From Symsagittifera roscoffensis (taxonomy: Eukaryota; Xenacoelomorpha; Acoela; Convolutidae), in assembly GCF_963678635.1 (NCBI RefSeq), contig NC_087067.1:22389547-22453546 (forward strand): a stretch of DNA of 64,000 bases, written 5' to 3'. Below, piece after piece: positions 11,300 to 21,678 of the stretch. The notes under the pieces were generated by a model. The model made no database searches. It worked only from the letters and a program-made list of their open reading frames with translations, and was not told the origin of the DNA. Within the stretch, counting starts at the first letter, position 1. Each line of letters starts with the position of its first letter. A program made the translations under genes and the position numbers.

Positions 11300-11670
11300 A
11301 TTACACGCCTATCCTGCGATACATTTATTTTCAAATCTAGGAACGGCAAATTCCCCTCCGAGTTAGTTTTTTCTAGAGTGAACTGCAAATTTGGATGAAG
11401 AGAATTGGCGGCATCGAGAAGACAACTCGGCTCCCCTCTGACTGTTCTAACAATGTCATCCACATACCTGAGGAACAATTTCACCTGGGGAGTATCCTTC
11501 TCCTTGTTCTTAGCTCGGCAGCAGCTTTCACAGTACCAGACTATCTCGGTTTTTGATGCGTATACGTCATCGGATATTTTTCCGCATTTTAGATGATACC
11601 AGTTTCGGCAACTCTCGCATTCAACCCCCTTTGATCTATATGTGACTTTCCTGCTGCAACATGAGCACAA
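11254..11670 (-). pseudogene. Penelope RT segment: PHD finger fused to the YVDD motif
   Basis: 138 residues. The first ~50 form a complete C4HC3 PHD-type zinc finger: C-x2-C, 12 residues, C-x2-C, RNWY, H-x2-C (HLKC), a 17-residue loop, then WYCESC. Immediately after a short linker (KNKEKDTPQ) comes VKLFLRYVDDIVRTVRGE, the catalytic RT motif, then LPFLDLKI and WYQKPTDTGT. Upstream in another frame (about 11,815-11,755) lies VQVDGLAMVASLAVILANLW, the preceding RT motif. So the finger sits inside the RT between motif 4 and the YVDD motif. A stop lies between the two, just before the finger. Confidence 0.85.
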
Positions 11671-11699
11671 GCCGTTTTTGTCATTAATTTTTTTGTACC

Positions 11700-12227
11700 T
11701 CCGTTCCCACCGGTATTTCTTGTCTTAGAGCAAACTCGTACTCTTTCAGCCATAAATTTGCCAGAATTACAGCGAGGGACGCGACCATTGCTAAACCATC
11801 AACTTGTACATACCATGAATCATTACACTTGAAATGTACTTTGCTGACCGCCATACTCAAAAGACTTTTCGTGGTTGCTCTTTGAATTCAAGAGGAGACT
11901 CCTGGCGGTACAGCTTCTGCAAAGCAATTTCAATTGCCTCCTTCAGGGAAACGTTGGTGTACAAACTTTTCACATCAAGATATGTTATGGTTTCATCCGG
12001 ATCTAGAGCAATGTTTTCAATTTTTCTCTAGCCTCTTTAGTATCGGTTTCTATATTTGCTCCATCGATGTGGTCAAAAAACTTTGCAAGCATTTTGTTAG
12101 GATTCTCATACGAGCTGCCTGGAAGTGATAGTACTGGTCGTATGGGTGTCTCATCCTTGTGTACCTAAACCGTACAAACGGGCGGGTTGCCCCCCTGTTG
12201 ACCTCATCTTAGAATATAACTGATTAC
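11700..12227 (-). pseudogene. Penelope RT central motifs, multiply frameshifted
   Basis: No long open frame, but short recognisable pieces follow each other on the minus strand: TGGQPARLYGL (about 12,195), DETPIRPVLSLPGSSYENP (about 12,150), AKFFDHIDGANIETDTKEA (about 12,080), then after a one-base shift LDPDETITYLDVKSLYTNV (about 11,990) and VQVDGLAMVASLAVILANLW (about 11,815). These are Penelope RT motifs 2 to 4. The frames change near 12,170, 12,020 and 11,860. Confidence 0.8.
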
Positions 12228-12443
12228 TTATCTCGTCTTTTTGTTCATGGCTAGTAATTCTTTGTTAAGTTCTTTCTCAATTTTCAGTATCACCTCATCA
12301 GTGGTTGCATCTTTTTTCACAAACTGAGCAGATTGCAACAAGGATTCCAGCTTTGATTCATATGTTTGTTTCCTCATTATGCAAAAACCAACACCCTTAT
12401 CAAAACGCACAGCCAGCAGCCCATTATCTTTGAGATATTTCAT
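12228..12443 (-). pseudogene. Penelope RT motif 1 region (truncated N-terminus)
   Basis: 71 residues with RFDKGVGFCIMRKQTYESKL, the first conserved RT block of Penelope-like elements, where a DKG-x-VI pattern is usual. The element ends at about 12,443, where satellite-like and CATGAGAGAT-repeat DNA begins, so the N-terminal part of the protein is missing. Confidence 0.8.
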
Positions 12444-12500
12444 GAAAATTCATGAGAGATTTCATGAGAGATTCATGAGAGATATTCATGAGAGATTTAA
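12438..12500. repeat. Short tandem repeat, ATTCATGAGAG-type
   Basis: Five or so imperfect 11-13-bp units with TTCATGAGAGAT at the 5' junction of the truncated Penelope copy. Confidence 0.8.
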
Positions 12501-13190
12501 TTTTCATGAAAATTTTTTGAAAAAATCACCAAAAACGTCATATCTGGAAAACTGCAAGATTTTCTGCAGCAGTCCTATTCAGAGGCAAGATTCGCAACCC
12601 CCTGAGAGTACCCTCGAATATTCCAATAACAGGATTATTATATCTTCAAAGTTTTGGAACTTTTTAACATTTAAGTTTTTACTGAAATTTTCGGAGAAAA
12701 TCATAAAAAACTAAAAGATTTGAGCAAACATATTCAGCGGCAAAATTCGCAACTCCGGAGCGTACCCTGACAGAGCCTCACAACATAGATGGTAATTTCA
12801 AGTTTTGTTAAATTTTTTATATCTAAGTTTTCTGAAAAACATTCAAAAAAGTCCAAAAAAAAATGTCATCTCGAAAACTACACGGATTTAAGCAGCCATT
12901 ATCAAAGGCAAGATTCGCAACCCCTGAGAGTAACCTCACAAAATCCAACAACAGGATTGAGATCTTCGAAGTTATGGAAGTTTTTAAAATCTAAGTTTTT
13001 GAAAAATTCATAAAAAATGTCATATCTCGAAACCTACGAGGATTTGAGAAGTGAGAAGTGGAGGCAAGATTCGCAACCCCTCAGGGTACCCTGACAGCAC
13101 CCAACTACAGGGCGAGAATTTCAAAAATTGAGAAATTGTCAAGAAAGGATTTGGTTATTCATATATGGAGGCCAGAATCGCAAAACATGG
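12501..13190. repeat. Satellite array, monomer about 150-170 bp
   Basis: Monomer starts GGCAAGATTCGCAACCCC at 12,593, 12,739, 12,907 and 13,072, with a shortened one at 13,170. Each carries GAGAGTACCCT, an AT-rich TTTTGAAAAATT stretch and GTCATATCTCGAAAACTAC. Same family as 9,956-10,221. Confidence 0.85.
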
Positions 13191-14409
13191 CAATATCCTA
13201 CTATTGGGTTGCTTATTTCAAACTTGATGGAATAAACACTATATTTAAACTGGAAAATCGAAAAAAACCTCAACCATTGCATTATACGATATAGCGGAAA
13301 CGTGAAAAATTTCTATTGTTAAACATGCAAAAATAATACGTTGAAAAAGCTTAAACATGGCGAGATAGTGAAGCCTGTATTTAAATATATAATAGATAGA
13401 TAAGTGATGAAAGTTAAAAAATTAGGCGACGGGTAGACAGACATAATCAAATTAACTAAAAAGACAGACAGACTTAAATTGGCCTCGAAATAAAAAACTG
13501 AAAAATTAATGACCTTGCGAAAAACTAATTGAAAAGTTTTCTTAAGCATTGCAATATATGATATAGCTGAAACATGAAAAAAATTCTTTCGTTGAACATG
13601 CAAAATTATTATGCTTAAACATGGGAGATAGCTGTCACTCGCATTAAAGTATAGCATAGATAGATAGATATAGATAGATAGATAGATATAGATAGGAAGT
13701 TAGGAAATTACCAGGTCAAAATAATTAACAATCAATTTTTCATCGTTCAGTCAAAAAAAGAAAAAAATGGTATTGAAAATAGCCGATTACTGTACAAGAA
13801 GCACAAAATGTTCCGACCAAATTCACTAAAAAATTTTCTTTAAACAAATCGTTTCTTTTTTTTAAAATCTGTGTCGTTTTACGCGCGGGATTTGATTTGA
13901 GAATACTACTAACGCATAGAAAATTAGTGTGTATCTAAGCGTAGAAACAGTCGGTTCGTTTGATGCCTTTCAGTGTTCTATTTTAATCGCTCTTTTTTTG
14001 AGTTCGTCTTTTATCGTCATGTTTTTATGGTTAACTCATACACTGATTGATTTTGAAGAAAATTCCGAGGATTTTGACTGGATAATGTAATGAAGGAAGT
14101 CCTGACTGTAACCTCGGTTACTATGATACTTTCGACCTTCTAATTAATCTAGAAAAATAGAGAAAAAAACTCATATCGACACCTCTAACAATTGTCGGAA
14201 AGAACGACGGTAGAAAAAATTAATCATATAAGGATTTGCTGGATTCAAAATTAGAATTGACGTCTTTTTGACCGTCTCTAACAAACTCAATTTAATGCAA
14301 TCTTACGTTAATCGGGCCGAGCGATACAAATTATTTGATTGAATTTAAAAATTGTGAGCTCAAACCTGGTATTCAGTATAACGCTTTTTCTAAAAATTTT
14401 GTTTTAATT
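13191..14409. other. AT-rich spacer with a repeated segment and GATA microsatellite; no gene
   Basis: A segment at 13,275-13,400 is repeated at 13,549-13,680 (CATTGCA..ATATAGC.GAAAC.TGAAAAA, then AAACATGC and AAACATGG). A GATA/ATAGATAG microsatellite occupies 13,657-13,695. The rest, 13,700-14,409, is AT-rich without recognisable coding sequence. Confidence 0.65.
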
Positions 14410-15152
14410 GTCGTTAGTAGTAGTAGTAGTAACAGCCAGACCACTTCCAGATCATAAAGATCGTTCAGTTTTGGCAGCTGTATATAAGCAGTTGACAAGT
14501 TTTCTCCAGATTTTTTGGCCTCAGCTAAACTTCTGTAAAGTTGTATATCATCGGATGTCGTGAGAGGTTTCAGATGTTCAAATCCTGATGGAATATTATT
14601 GTCCAGGCGGCTGAGATCGTTGTTCAGAGTGGTAACTATGGTGGTTCTCGGCCTTCCTTGAAACTTCTTCGCATATGACGGCTCAAATTAGTAGTCCATC
14701 GCTTTCTGAGCTGGTGTTTTGAAGTCTAATCGGAGTGCATGGCCAAAAAACGTCCATCATCTGCGCAGAATTTCAAAAGTTACTGTTTCTGATTCTGTCC
14801 TTGTGTACAATTCTTGATTAGAAATTCTGGCAGGATATCGTATGTTAGGGATACTTCTGAGCTGGTTACGGTGGAAGGTGGCAATTTTCTGCTGGTCAGT
14901 CTTTGTTAAAGCCCATGTCTGAGAGTTGGAAAAGAAAACGGATTTGAGCATGCTGTTGCACAACTGGATGCGCTTGTTTAAGGCAACACGGTTTCCATAA
15001 GACCAACTCTTCTTCAAGGAGATAGATGCAGCTGTTGCCAAACTTTTCCTGCGAGCGATGTCTTCATGATCTTCGAGCAACGTCCCCAATTTCTTACACT
15101 TTCTCCAACTTTCTGATAACCGGTTATTGGTACGTTTGATCTCTACTAGCTC
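14410..15152 (-). pseudogene. LINE (non-LTR retrotransposon) C-terminal fragment
   Basis: The minus-strand frame 14,757-15,152 and its continuation carry the post-RT region of a LINE: LNKRIQLCNSMLKSVFFSNS, WALTKTDQQKIATFHRNQL and, at the end, RRRWTFFGHALRL followed by TPAQKAMDY in the next stretch. The RRRW..FGH pattern is a hallmark of RTE/CR1-like LINE tails. Translation continues with stops to about 14,410, where an (AGT)n run occurs. The RT proper is missing, replaced by the Penelope 3' end at 15,153. Clade uncertain. Confidence 0.75.
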
Positions 15153-15535
15153 AAGAAATTTTGCTAAAAAGTAAATTTCAAACATTTTCGCAACTATGTG
15201 CATCGTCAGGATTTTTACAATGAACTAATCTAAATGACGATAAAACATCAATTAACAAATGTTATTTACATTAATTCACATACAATTTGGTTCTAATCCA
15301 TCATGTTAAAAAATTAGCCAATCACAGTTGACCTCTGAATTACTATTAAAATTAAAATACTTTTAACCTCTAAAAATTATTAAACATTTCAAAATAAATT
15401 TGTCTGGAAGTTTCTCAGTCATAATTTCAATTAAGACATGTACTTTTTAAATCAAAAACCAAAATCTGTTGGGACTAAATTTTCAGTGTTATCTCCCTAA
15501 TAAAGCTCTTTCATGAGAACTGGTGGAATGTGTTC
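15153..15535 (-). mobile_element. Penelope-like 3' end, second copy
   Basis: Closely matches 10,222-10,580: AAGAAAT, GCTAAAAAGTAAATTTCAAAC, the hammerhead-like motif, the ATACAATTTGGTTCTAA stretch and GGGACTAAATTTTCAGTGTTA. It inserts into the LINE fragment and is cut by the plus-strand LTR at 15,541. Confidence 0.88.
15183..15211 (-). ncRNA. Hammerhead-ribozyme-like motif, second Penelope 3' end
   Basis: Same CCTGACGA...GCGAAAA core on the minus strand as at 10,252-10,280, with one difference after GAAAA. Conservation between two copies of a family known to carry hammerheads supports it; stems were not verified. Confidence 0.5.
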
Positions 15536-15540
15536 GGACT

Positions 15541-16411
15541 TGTGCCAGTCGGTCATATTTGGAAGTATGACCTTGAGAAAAACGTTTAGTCTTGATTTTG
15601 GGGTGAAATGCAATTTTTCAAAAATTGGAATTGATCATGTCATGCTCAAGTTTCTCGCGACAACTGAAAATATTAGAAAAATAAGATCAGAAGGTTCGAA
15701 CTACAATCGCAGGAAAGTACTCAAATTAGCAGCGGGCCGATACATAACTCGAACGAGAGTAGAGTTGTCTTATTCGTGTTAGGAGACAGAAAATAATCGC
15801 GAGTGAAAGGAGAGTAAATTCAAGTGGACCAGAGTGAACATTCGGAGAAAAGGTGGACAACCGAAGTCTCCCAATGGTCCAGACCCAAAACTTATTTCTT
15901 GAGCTAAAACTAATCGATTACAAACTTCTCGAGTTAAACTTAATTACCCATCAATTCTAGAGTTGCTTTATAGTTTAGTTACTCAATTCTAGAGGTCGTG
16001 TCGGTATGTGAGTACCAAAAAAAAAGACTTTATTGAGTGTGTTTTATATTAATATGTTCAGTTAGGGAGAGTTTTTAGGTTGATCCAACTGAAATGGATC
16101 AAAGGTTCACTGTCTATTAAAAAGTAACCATAACACAAGGTTCATACCCTGTTTTTAACGGCGTTCGTGTATTTTAGTTATTTTGAGACCTAATTATGAG
16201 GGCGTTCTTATTTACTAGAGTGGGGGGAGATTTTGGTAGTGGCCTTTAAGCTGTAACAAGGGTTTTAGTCTCATTTTGCAAGTGAACCGAATTGGCTCTG
16301 ACCGCTTGAGGTAGAAAAACAGAAGAGATAGTGTCCCTGACTCTTGAGCCAATGGTTATAGGGCCTAATTTTCTTTAACCTCATATGTGACTTAAGTAGG
16401 CGACTGTTACA
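15541..16411 (+). repeat. 5' LTR of E3 (871 bp)
   Basis: TGTGCCAG start and TGTTACA end; collinear, in inverted orientation, with 39,482-40,378. The left flank (GTGTTCGGACT) is not a polypurine tract, so it is a 5' LTR or former solo end. Confidence 0.8.
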
Positions 16412-16421
16412 TAGTGTTTTT

Positions 16422-16436
16422 TGGCGCTCCTGGGTG
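16422..16436 (+). promoter_or_regulatory. Candidate primer-binding site (E3)
   Basis: TGGCGCTCCTGGGTG, ten bases after the LTR end, identical to the other two copies. Confidence 0.45.
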
Positions 16437-18197
16437 TTTTTACGACATCAAGACTATGGGATCAAACTCACTTGACACAGCTCCGGGCTACATGCCCATT
16501 CTAGAGTACCGGTGGTGCGAATCAGCGGGAACGTATTCACCTTTTGGTTGTACCGCGTTAGCTTTTTAAGAAAATTTGAGAAAATTTTCCGGTGCGTTTT
16601 CCGTAACGAGGCCTAGCTATTCGAGTAAAGGGGTCACAAGGGGGACAGAAAAACGAGTAAAAGAGAAAAAGCGAAACAAAAAAAAACAAAAAACATAAGA
16701 AACACGAACAAAAAACCATAAAACATAAAAATGGACAGTGGCTTTGACTTCCAGATTGTGTGGATTAAACCCTTATATTGATTAAAATAGTATACCCATA
16801 CTGTTTTCTAATAAAACCGATCGTCTCGTTCAAATCGGCAGCGTTTTACAGGTCCCCAAGTGTGGGGCGTTCTAAGGTTTTCAGAGAGCTTTTTGATATC
16901 AGCGGACCACTGGGAGACTTGGCTGGAAGAGGTACCCAGCGAAGTCGGAAAGTGGAAAACAAGGAGGCTTGACAACTGGGAGATTTGAATGGAACAGGTG
17001 ACCAGCCCAGTGGGAAAGTGTGACCAACCGGCAGGCGACCAGTCATCAGTGTGATCAAAGCAGAACAGGGCAAACGGGAGAAGGTTGACAGAGGTTCTGT
17101 TTGGTCAAACGGGTATGGTTAAAATTCAGTTTACATTTTAGGAAATAAGTGTAAAATTGAATAAGCGAATACCCACCGTTTTGAGGAAACGTTTTTACTT
17201 GAGCAGAGCTTGAAAACAGGCTCTACGGTTTTCTCTCGAAAGATTTTGCACCCATCGCGCTTAGGGTAATTTTCGGCTTAATTGGGGGGGCTAGATAGGG
17301 GGAGGTTAGAAGGGGACTGGTTAAGATATAGTTTGGTGGTTGAAAATTGTAAAAAGGGGGTACACATTATAGTAACTATACAATCGATATCGTCGATTTA
17401 GTTACATTAGTAGACCCAGAGTCTGGAACGATCCAACTTTAGACTCAGAACAAGAGTTGCAACGCGAGGATATCCAAAATTAAAATCGAATTAAGGTAGA
17501 TAACCTGGTCGGATCGGGTGGGGGATGGGAAATAGACAGTTTTTGGAACCCAAGTGGAGAATACCCCATGAAACCGTTAGTAGGGGGGAGAAGAAACGCA
17601 TGACAATCAGGTACCAGACATTTTTTACGAAGAGGCCACATTGGTCGCCTTTGATTTTTGGGCGTATTCACCACATTCTTAATATTTTTCCTTTTTTCTC
17701 AGTTAAAATTTTACGTTTTTGGATCAAATTTAATTGCCATTTAACGAATTGGAAATCATAAGGCACTTGCTAACAAGTCGTATTTCGACTTGCGTTGGAT
17801 CAATAAAAGGAAAGTAATTTCAGAGTGGTTAGCAGGTAAAATTTTGATTAATAAGATTGGTTTTTTATAACACCAGAGCCTTTGAGGGGGTACTGGGATA
17901 GTGGATCAGAAATTCCAATACTCGACACAAGGTACAGGGGGAATCATCAATCAGACGAAGAAACACTTGAGCTACGAGGTTGGAAGAAGTGCAAAGAGTC
18001 TAGCCTACGGTCTTGGTATAGTGATCTAAGTGTCCCAACACTCAGTCTTTGGATAGTGGTCCAAGTGTCCCAACACTAAGGAACAGGAGATCCGACTGTC
18101 CCAACACTGAGGAACAAGAGATCCGACTGTACCAACACACGAGCGAAATCTCCTTGGAGGTTTCGGCAAAGTCATGGGACAGTACGAAGTGGACCAA
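16437..18197 (+). other. Leader of E3, repeat-bearing and decayed
   Basis: Aligns by eye to the reverse complement of 37,935-39,455. It holds the inverted 70-bp repeat relic at about 16,903-17,060 and CCCAACACT-type minisatellite remnants near 18,030-18,140. No gene. Confidence 0.7.
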
Positions 18198-18852
18198 TGT
18201 AACAGTCGCCTACTTCGGTCACATATGAGGCTTAAGAAAAATAGGCCCTATAAACATTTGCGCAAGAGTCAGGGACACTATCTCTTGTGTTTTTCTACCT
18301 CAAAAACGGTCGGAGCCAATTCGGTTCGCTCGCGACATGAGACTAGAACCCGTTACAGCTTAGAGGCTACTACCAAAATATCCCCCCACTCTAGAAAATG
18401 AGAACGTCCCCATACTTAGGTCTCAAAATACCCAAAATACACGAACGCCATTAAAAACAGGGTCGGAACAATCCGTTAAGTTTACTTTTTATTAGACAGT
18501 GGAACTTTGAGAGACTTCACTTGTCTGCCTTTCCGTTGAAGGTTCACACTGGTCCAATTGATTCTAGCCCTGCTCTCGTATTTGTTTGGTCTCCTATATC
18601 AGATAGTACAGCTCTACTCTAGTTTTCTACGATGGAAATTGCGAATAGCAATTTCCCACTGTATATATTTGACAACTTTCCCGCAATTGTTAATTGGGTC
18701 GTTCTGACTTCTTATTTGATGTTTTCAGTTGTCGCGAGAAAACTGAGCTTGACAGGCTCCATTCGAAATTTTGAAAAATAAAACTTCACTCCAAAATCAC
18801 GTAATTTCGTGTCCCTCAAGGTTCAAAATTCTAGATATGACCGACTGGCACA
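18198..18852 (-). repeat. 3' LTR of E2 (655 bp, internal deletion)
   Basis: Starts (minus strand) TGTGCCAGTCGGTCAT at 18,852 and ends TGTTACA at 18,198. Compared with the 5' LTR it lacks the block corresponding to 39,795-40,036; junction at 18,510/18,511. Confidence 0.82.
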
Positions 18853-18862
18853 TACCCCCCGG
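18853..18862 (-). promoter_or_regulatory. Polypurine-tract candidate of E2
   Basis: Minus strand CCGGGGGGTA directly before the TGTGCCAG of the 3' LTR. A purine run abutting the 3' LTR is the expected plus-strand primer; it is short and interrupted by TA. None of the 5' LTR flanks shows it. Confidence 0.55.
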
Positions 18863-19265
18863 ACTCAAGATCGATGTCCTCATCGCGTGCTGCCGTCTGT
18901 CAGTGAATCCCCAGAAACCCGAGTGTCATTTACAGAAGTTTGCAGCAGACTTAAGTTTATCTGCACCCCAAAATTCACAACCATGTAAAATTTTCACACT
19001 ATCGCTAAACAGCAATCAAAATCTGCACACACCTGCACCTATGAATTTTCGCTTTTAAGCTAAAAATTTAAAATTTCTTTTGTCCTATTCAGTCAGGAAA
19101 TTGTCATGCAGGATTTTGATTTATATAATAGATATAACATATTAATAACAATATCTCATTTGTTAAAATTTCTTTTTGGTGAACCCAGATTTCATCCGAG
19201 TTCACCCTCGAGCCCCCTTCCCTCTCAAGACTCAAGACTCTAGAACTCCCTTTTGAGCCACCGGC
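18863..19265 (-). other. 3' untranslated region of E2
   Basis: About 400 bp between the last accessory stop and the polypurine candidate, AT-rich in the middle. No coding sequence recognised. Confidence 0.6.
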
Positions 19266-21167
19266 TCACCTGGCGTTCTTCGCCTTCGAGGTACCAGACC
19301 CAGATGTATTTGACACCGTAATCTGTTTCAATAGTGCCTCTTCATCATCGGAGCTGATCACGATCTCTTCCCAAGCCTTCAGCTGTTCATAGGATCGCAT
19401 CCACTCCCTTTGCTCCTGCAATCTCTTCACCTGATTGGGTAAACTCTTCACCCTCGACTCTCGGTTCAAACAGAAGGAATTGTGAAGACTCAGGCTCAAA
19501 TTTTTCGCCAGGTCTTCCTCTAGTATCGACTCCCTCGCTCTGGTGTTGTTTCTGGATACTCTACCAACTCTTTTCCACCCCGTCGTGATCGCATTTCGAT
19601 GGGTCAGCAGAGGTCTCTTGGAGGCCTCCGGTCCTATTTCGGCCTGGAACTGTCAATATTCCTTCTGAAATTTCCTCATATGATCCTTCGTTACCATGTA
19701 TAACCAGGACGTTAACGTCGTTCGAAACCAAGGAAAGAACCTTAAGCGGCTCCATACGTGTCTGACTTCCATTGGTATGGCAAATACCTTGCATGCGGTC
19801 TCAAACAACTCAAGTCTCCTGCTGTAATCTATCGCGTAAATCGACTCTGCCGTTGGCGTCTTCGATTCCCGATACTTTGCTACATTTTCTTCAATCCATC
19901 GTAGGGCCAGCATCGTGCTCACCACCAAGACGATCACCTTTTGCTGATGATCGGGCAGTCCCAACGACCTGATTTCCTCCACATCCCAGATCAGGCAGAG
20001 ATTCGCGTGATCCGGGTACCATACTGTTTGTGCCAGACAGTGGCATGGACAATCCCCATGTGTGAGGTCGATGCTCCTAAGATTGCGTTCTCCCGAGGCT
20101 TTTAGGAGAGGCTCAAGTTCCATCATTATCTCGTGTATCGCGTCGTTCTCTTCCAGGTTTGGAGCACCAACCATAGGTTTCCCGATCACGTTTTGTCTCT
20201 CGTGGTCACTTGTGTTTTCACCTTCCAAACCCAGAAGTTCTTCCCCCCAGATTTCACTCAAGTCGTCCCTCTGTTCTTTCGGCACTGTCCCTCGTATTTT
20301 CCTCAACAGCTTGTGTGAGTGATGCGACATCCGAGCCAGTCTTACGCATTTGGGCACTGAGAAGGCTTTGTCTATCAATACCCTTTGGCTGGATACCTCC
20401 ACCATCGCCATGTGCAATGGATAGTGGCTGCCACATAGGTTGGCCATCACTGACCCCACTAAAGACTTCGCATTTAGAGGCAGACCATAGGCTTCGCTCA
20501 TGGGAAATCCCATTTCCGCTTCAAGTCCAACCTTCCAGCTCTTGATATGTTTCTGGGTTACCTGCAACACCCCGGGCCATGACTCCACACTCAACGCGGT
20601 CACCAAGTGGTGTTCTGACTCTAGCCTCTCCAGTGACTGGAGACTGCACATTCTCGAGAAGAATCCAAGAGCTGTTGCTAGGTTCACTGTGGTACTCGCG
20701 TAACACTCAGCCACGATCTGTATTTCACTCTTCTCCCTTTCGGTAATGTCTTCAAACCAGGTGACTAGATCTTCTTTCTGGAAGGACTGTATCCTGACGC
20801 ATGACCGTCCATCACAGGTGTGCTCGCCATTTCCACACGTCGAATCAAGACAACTGCCCGGCTCCATTTTCTTCACCGACCCTAGTCTACTCGTCGTTTC
20901 ACTTGACTCCTTTACCTGAGGCAGGATCAGTCTGTGCACTATGCTCAATGTCGCCAGGTCTTCGTCCTCCGCTGGGGCTAATCTCAATCGCTCCGTGACT
21001 TCCTCGATCAGGCTCGCATGAGGGTGTGGACACCAGGAGGGCCTCCGCAATTTCCACACCACTCTCAGATTCGTGACCAACATGCCATTCCCGTAACCCA
21101 TCTTCAGTTCGACACTTTTACTTGAGCGCGGCACACTTATTACTTCTGGTGCCTTCTCGAGAATCAA
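19266..21167 (-). pseudogene. Accessory polyprotein, C-terminal part, function unknown
   Basis: A 504-residue open stretch (19,653-21,167) plus an in-frame continuation after a stop (to 19,266). I recognise no family. Visible: a Cys cluster near residue 105 (CLDSTCGNGEHTCDGRSC), a second His/Cys group HGDCPCHCLAQ near 375, and alternating hydrophobic and charged segments typical of a folded soluble domain. There is no signal peptide and no convincing membrane span, which argues against an Env glycoprotein. The last piece has a glutamine/arginine-rich helix and an acidic tail (SSDDEEALLKQ). It is the longest uninterrupted cargo frame. Confidence 0.6.
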
Positions 21168-21169
21168 AC

Positions 21170-21601
21170 CTAAGCTAGGTCTCTCTCTCTCTCTACAGTG
21201 TCTATCTCCACTATCTTCTCTGTCCAGAACTTTAGCAACTCCGCCACCTCGTAGTTTCTATGAGCGCCTCCGCCTTCCGAGTCCAGAAAAGGGTTGTATG
21301 CCATCCCCATCACTCCAGACACATACTGGTACTCTCCCTTTTTATTGGGTTTCAAGTACTCTCCTGACGAGGCCAAGTTACGGTGCACGTCGTGTTTCTC
21401 CTCGAACTTCTTGTTGTAGAATCTCCGTATCTCATCTAACTTCCTGTGGCTCTCTAGAGACTGCCTGGAACCATCCTCCTTTTCTATCCCAGTACTCTGG
21501 TATACGTTCAAGATGACTGCTGAGACCGTCTTGCTTCCGATTGCTCTTTGGTGACATGCTAGGATGGTACAATCAGTCATCATCGACATTATCCACCTCA
21601 A
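21170..21601 (-). pseudogene. Accessory polyprotein segment, function unknown
   Basis: 143 residues in a different frame from its neighbours on both sides, with ends only a few bases from the next segment, as expected for one polyprotein broken by indels. A TCTC microsatellite run at 21,180-21,195 sits at the junction and may be the source of the frameshift. No recognised motif. Confidence 0.45.
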
Positions 21602-21678
21602 GTACAGGTAGCATCTTTCCTCCTTGCCAGACTCAAGCCTGAGTTATCCCTAGCAACGTTTTGCATCAGCACTTGATA

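Larger units (their letters stand above)
10222..12443 (-). mobile_element. Penelope-like retroelement, 5'-truncated, with GIY-YIG endonuclease
   Basis: Read on the minus strand: RT motif 1 region (12,443-12,228), central RT with SLPGSSYENPNKMLAKF and DVKSLYTNV, then VQVDGLAM, a PHD finger, YVDDIVRTV, thumb with WYQKPTDTGT, a GIY-YIG endonuclease and a 320-bp 3' region. Domain order is that of EN-plus Penelope-like elements. Several stops and frameshifts (for example near 12,020 and 11,690) make it inactive. The 5' end stops inside RT motif 1, typical truncation. A second 3' end of the same family lies at 15,153-15,535. Confidence 0.92.
15541..18197 (+). mobile_element. Third copy of the giant gypsy family (E3): 5' LTR and leader only, plus strand
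   Basis: Begins TGTGCCAGTCGGTCAT at 15,541 as the LTRs of E1 and E2 do, but on the opposite strand. The LTR, primer-site candidate and leader follow in order, including the 70-bp repeat relic (16,903-17,060) and a decayed minisatellite (about 17,870-18,195). It stops exactly where the E2 3' LTR begins at 18,198; no gag of this copy follows on the far side of E2. It is more diverged in its leader than E1 and E2 are from each other. Confidence 0.8.

Noticed and set aside
13319..13657. 112-residue minus-strand frame with hydrophobic stretches
   Set aside because: AT-rich low-complexity translation over a repeated segment and microsatellite; no partner or similarity.
15541..18852. A DNA transposon with long terminal inverted repeats
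   Set aside because: The arms are LTRs of a gypsy family, one followed by a leader and the other preceded by a polypurine run, so two oppositely oriented copies explain it better.
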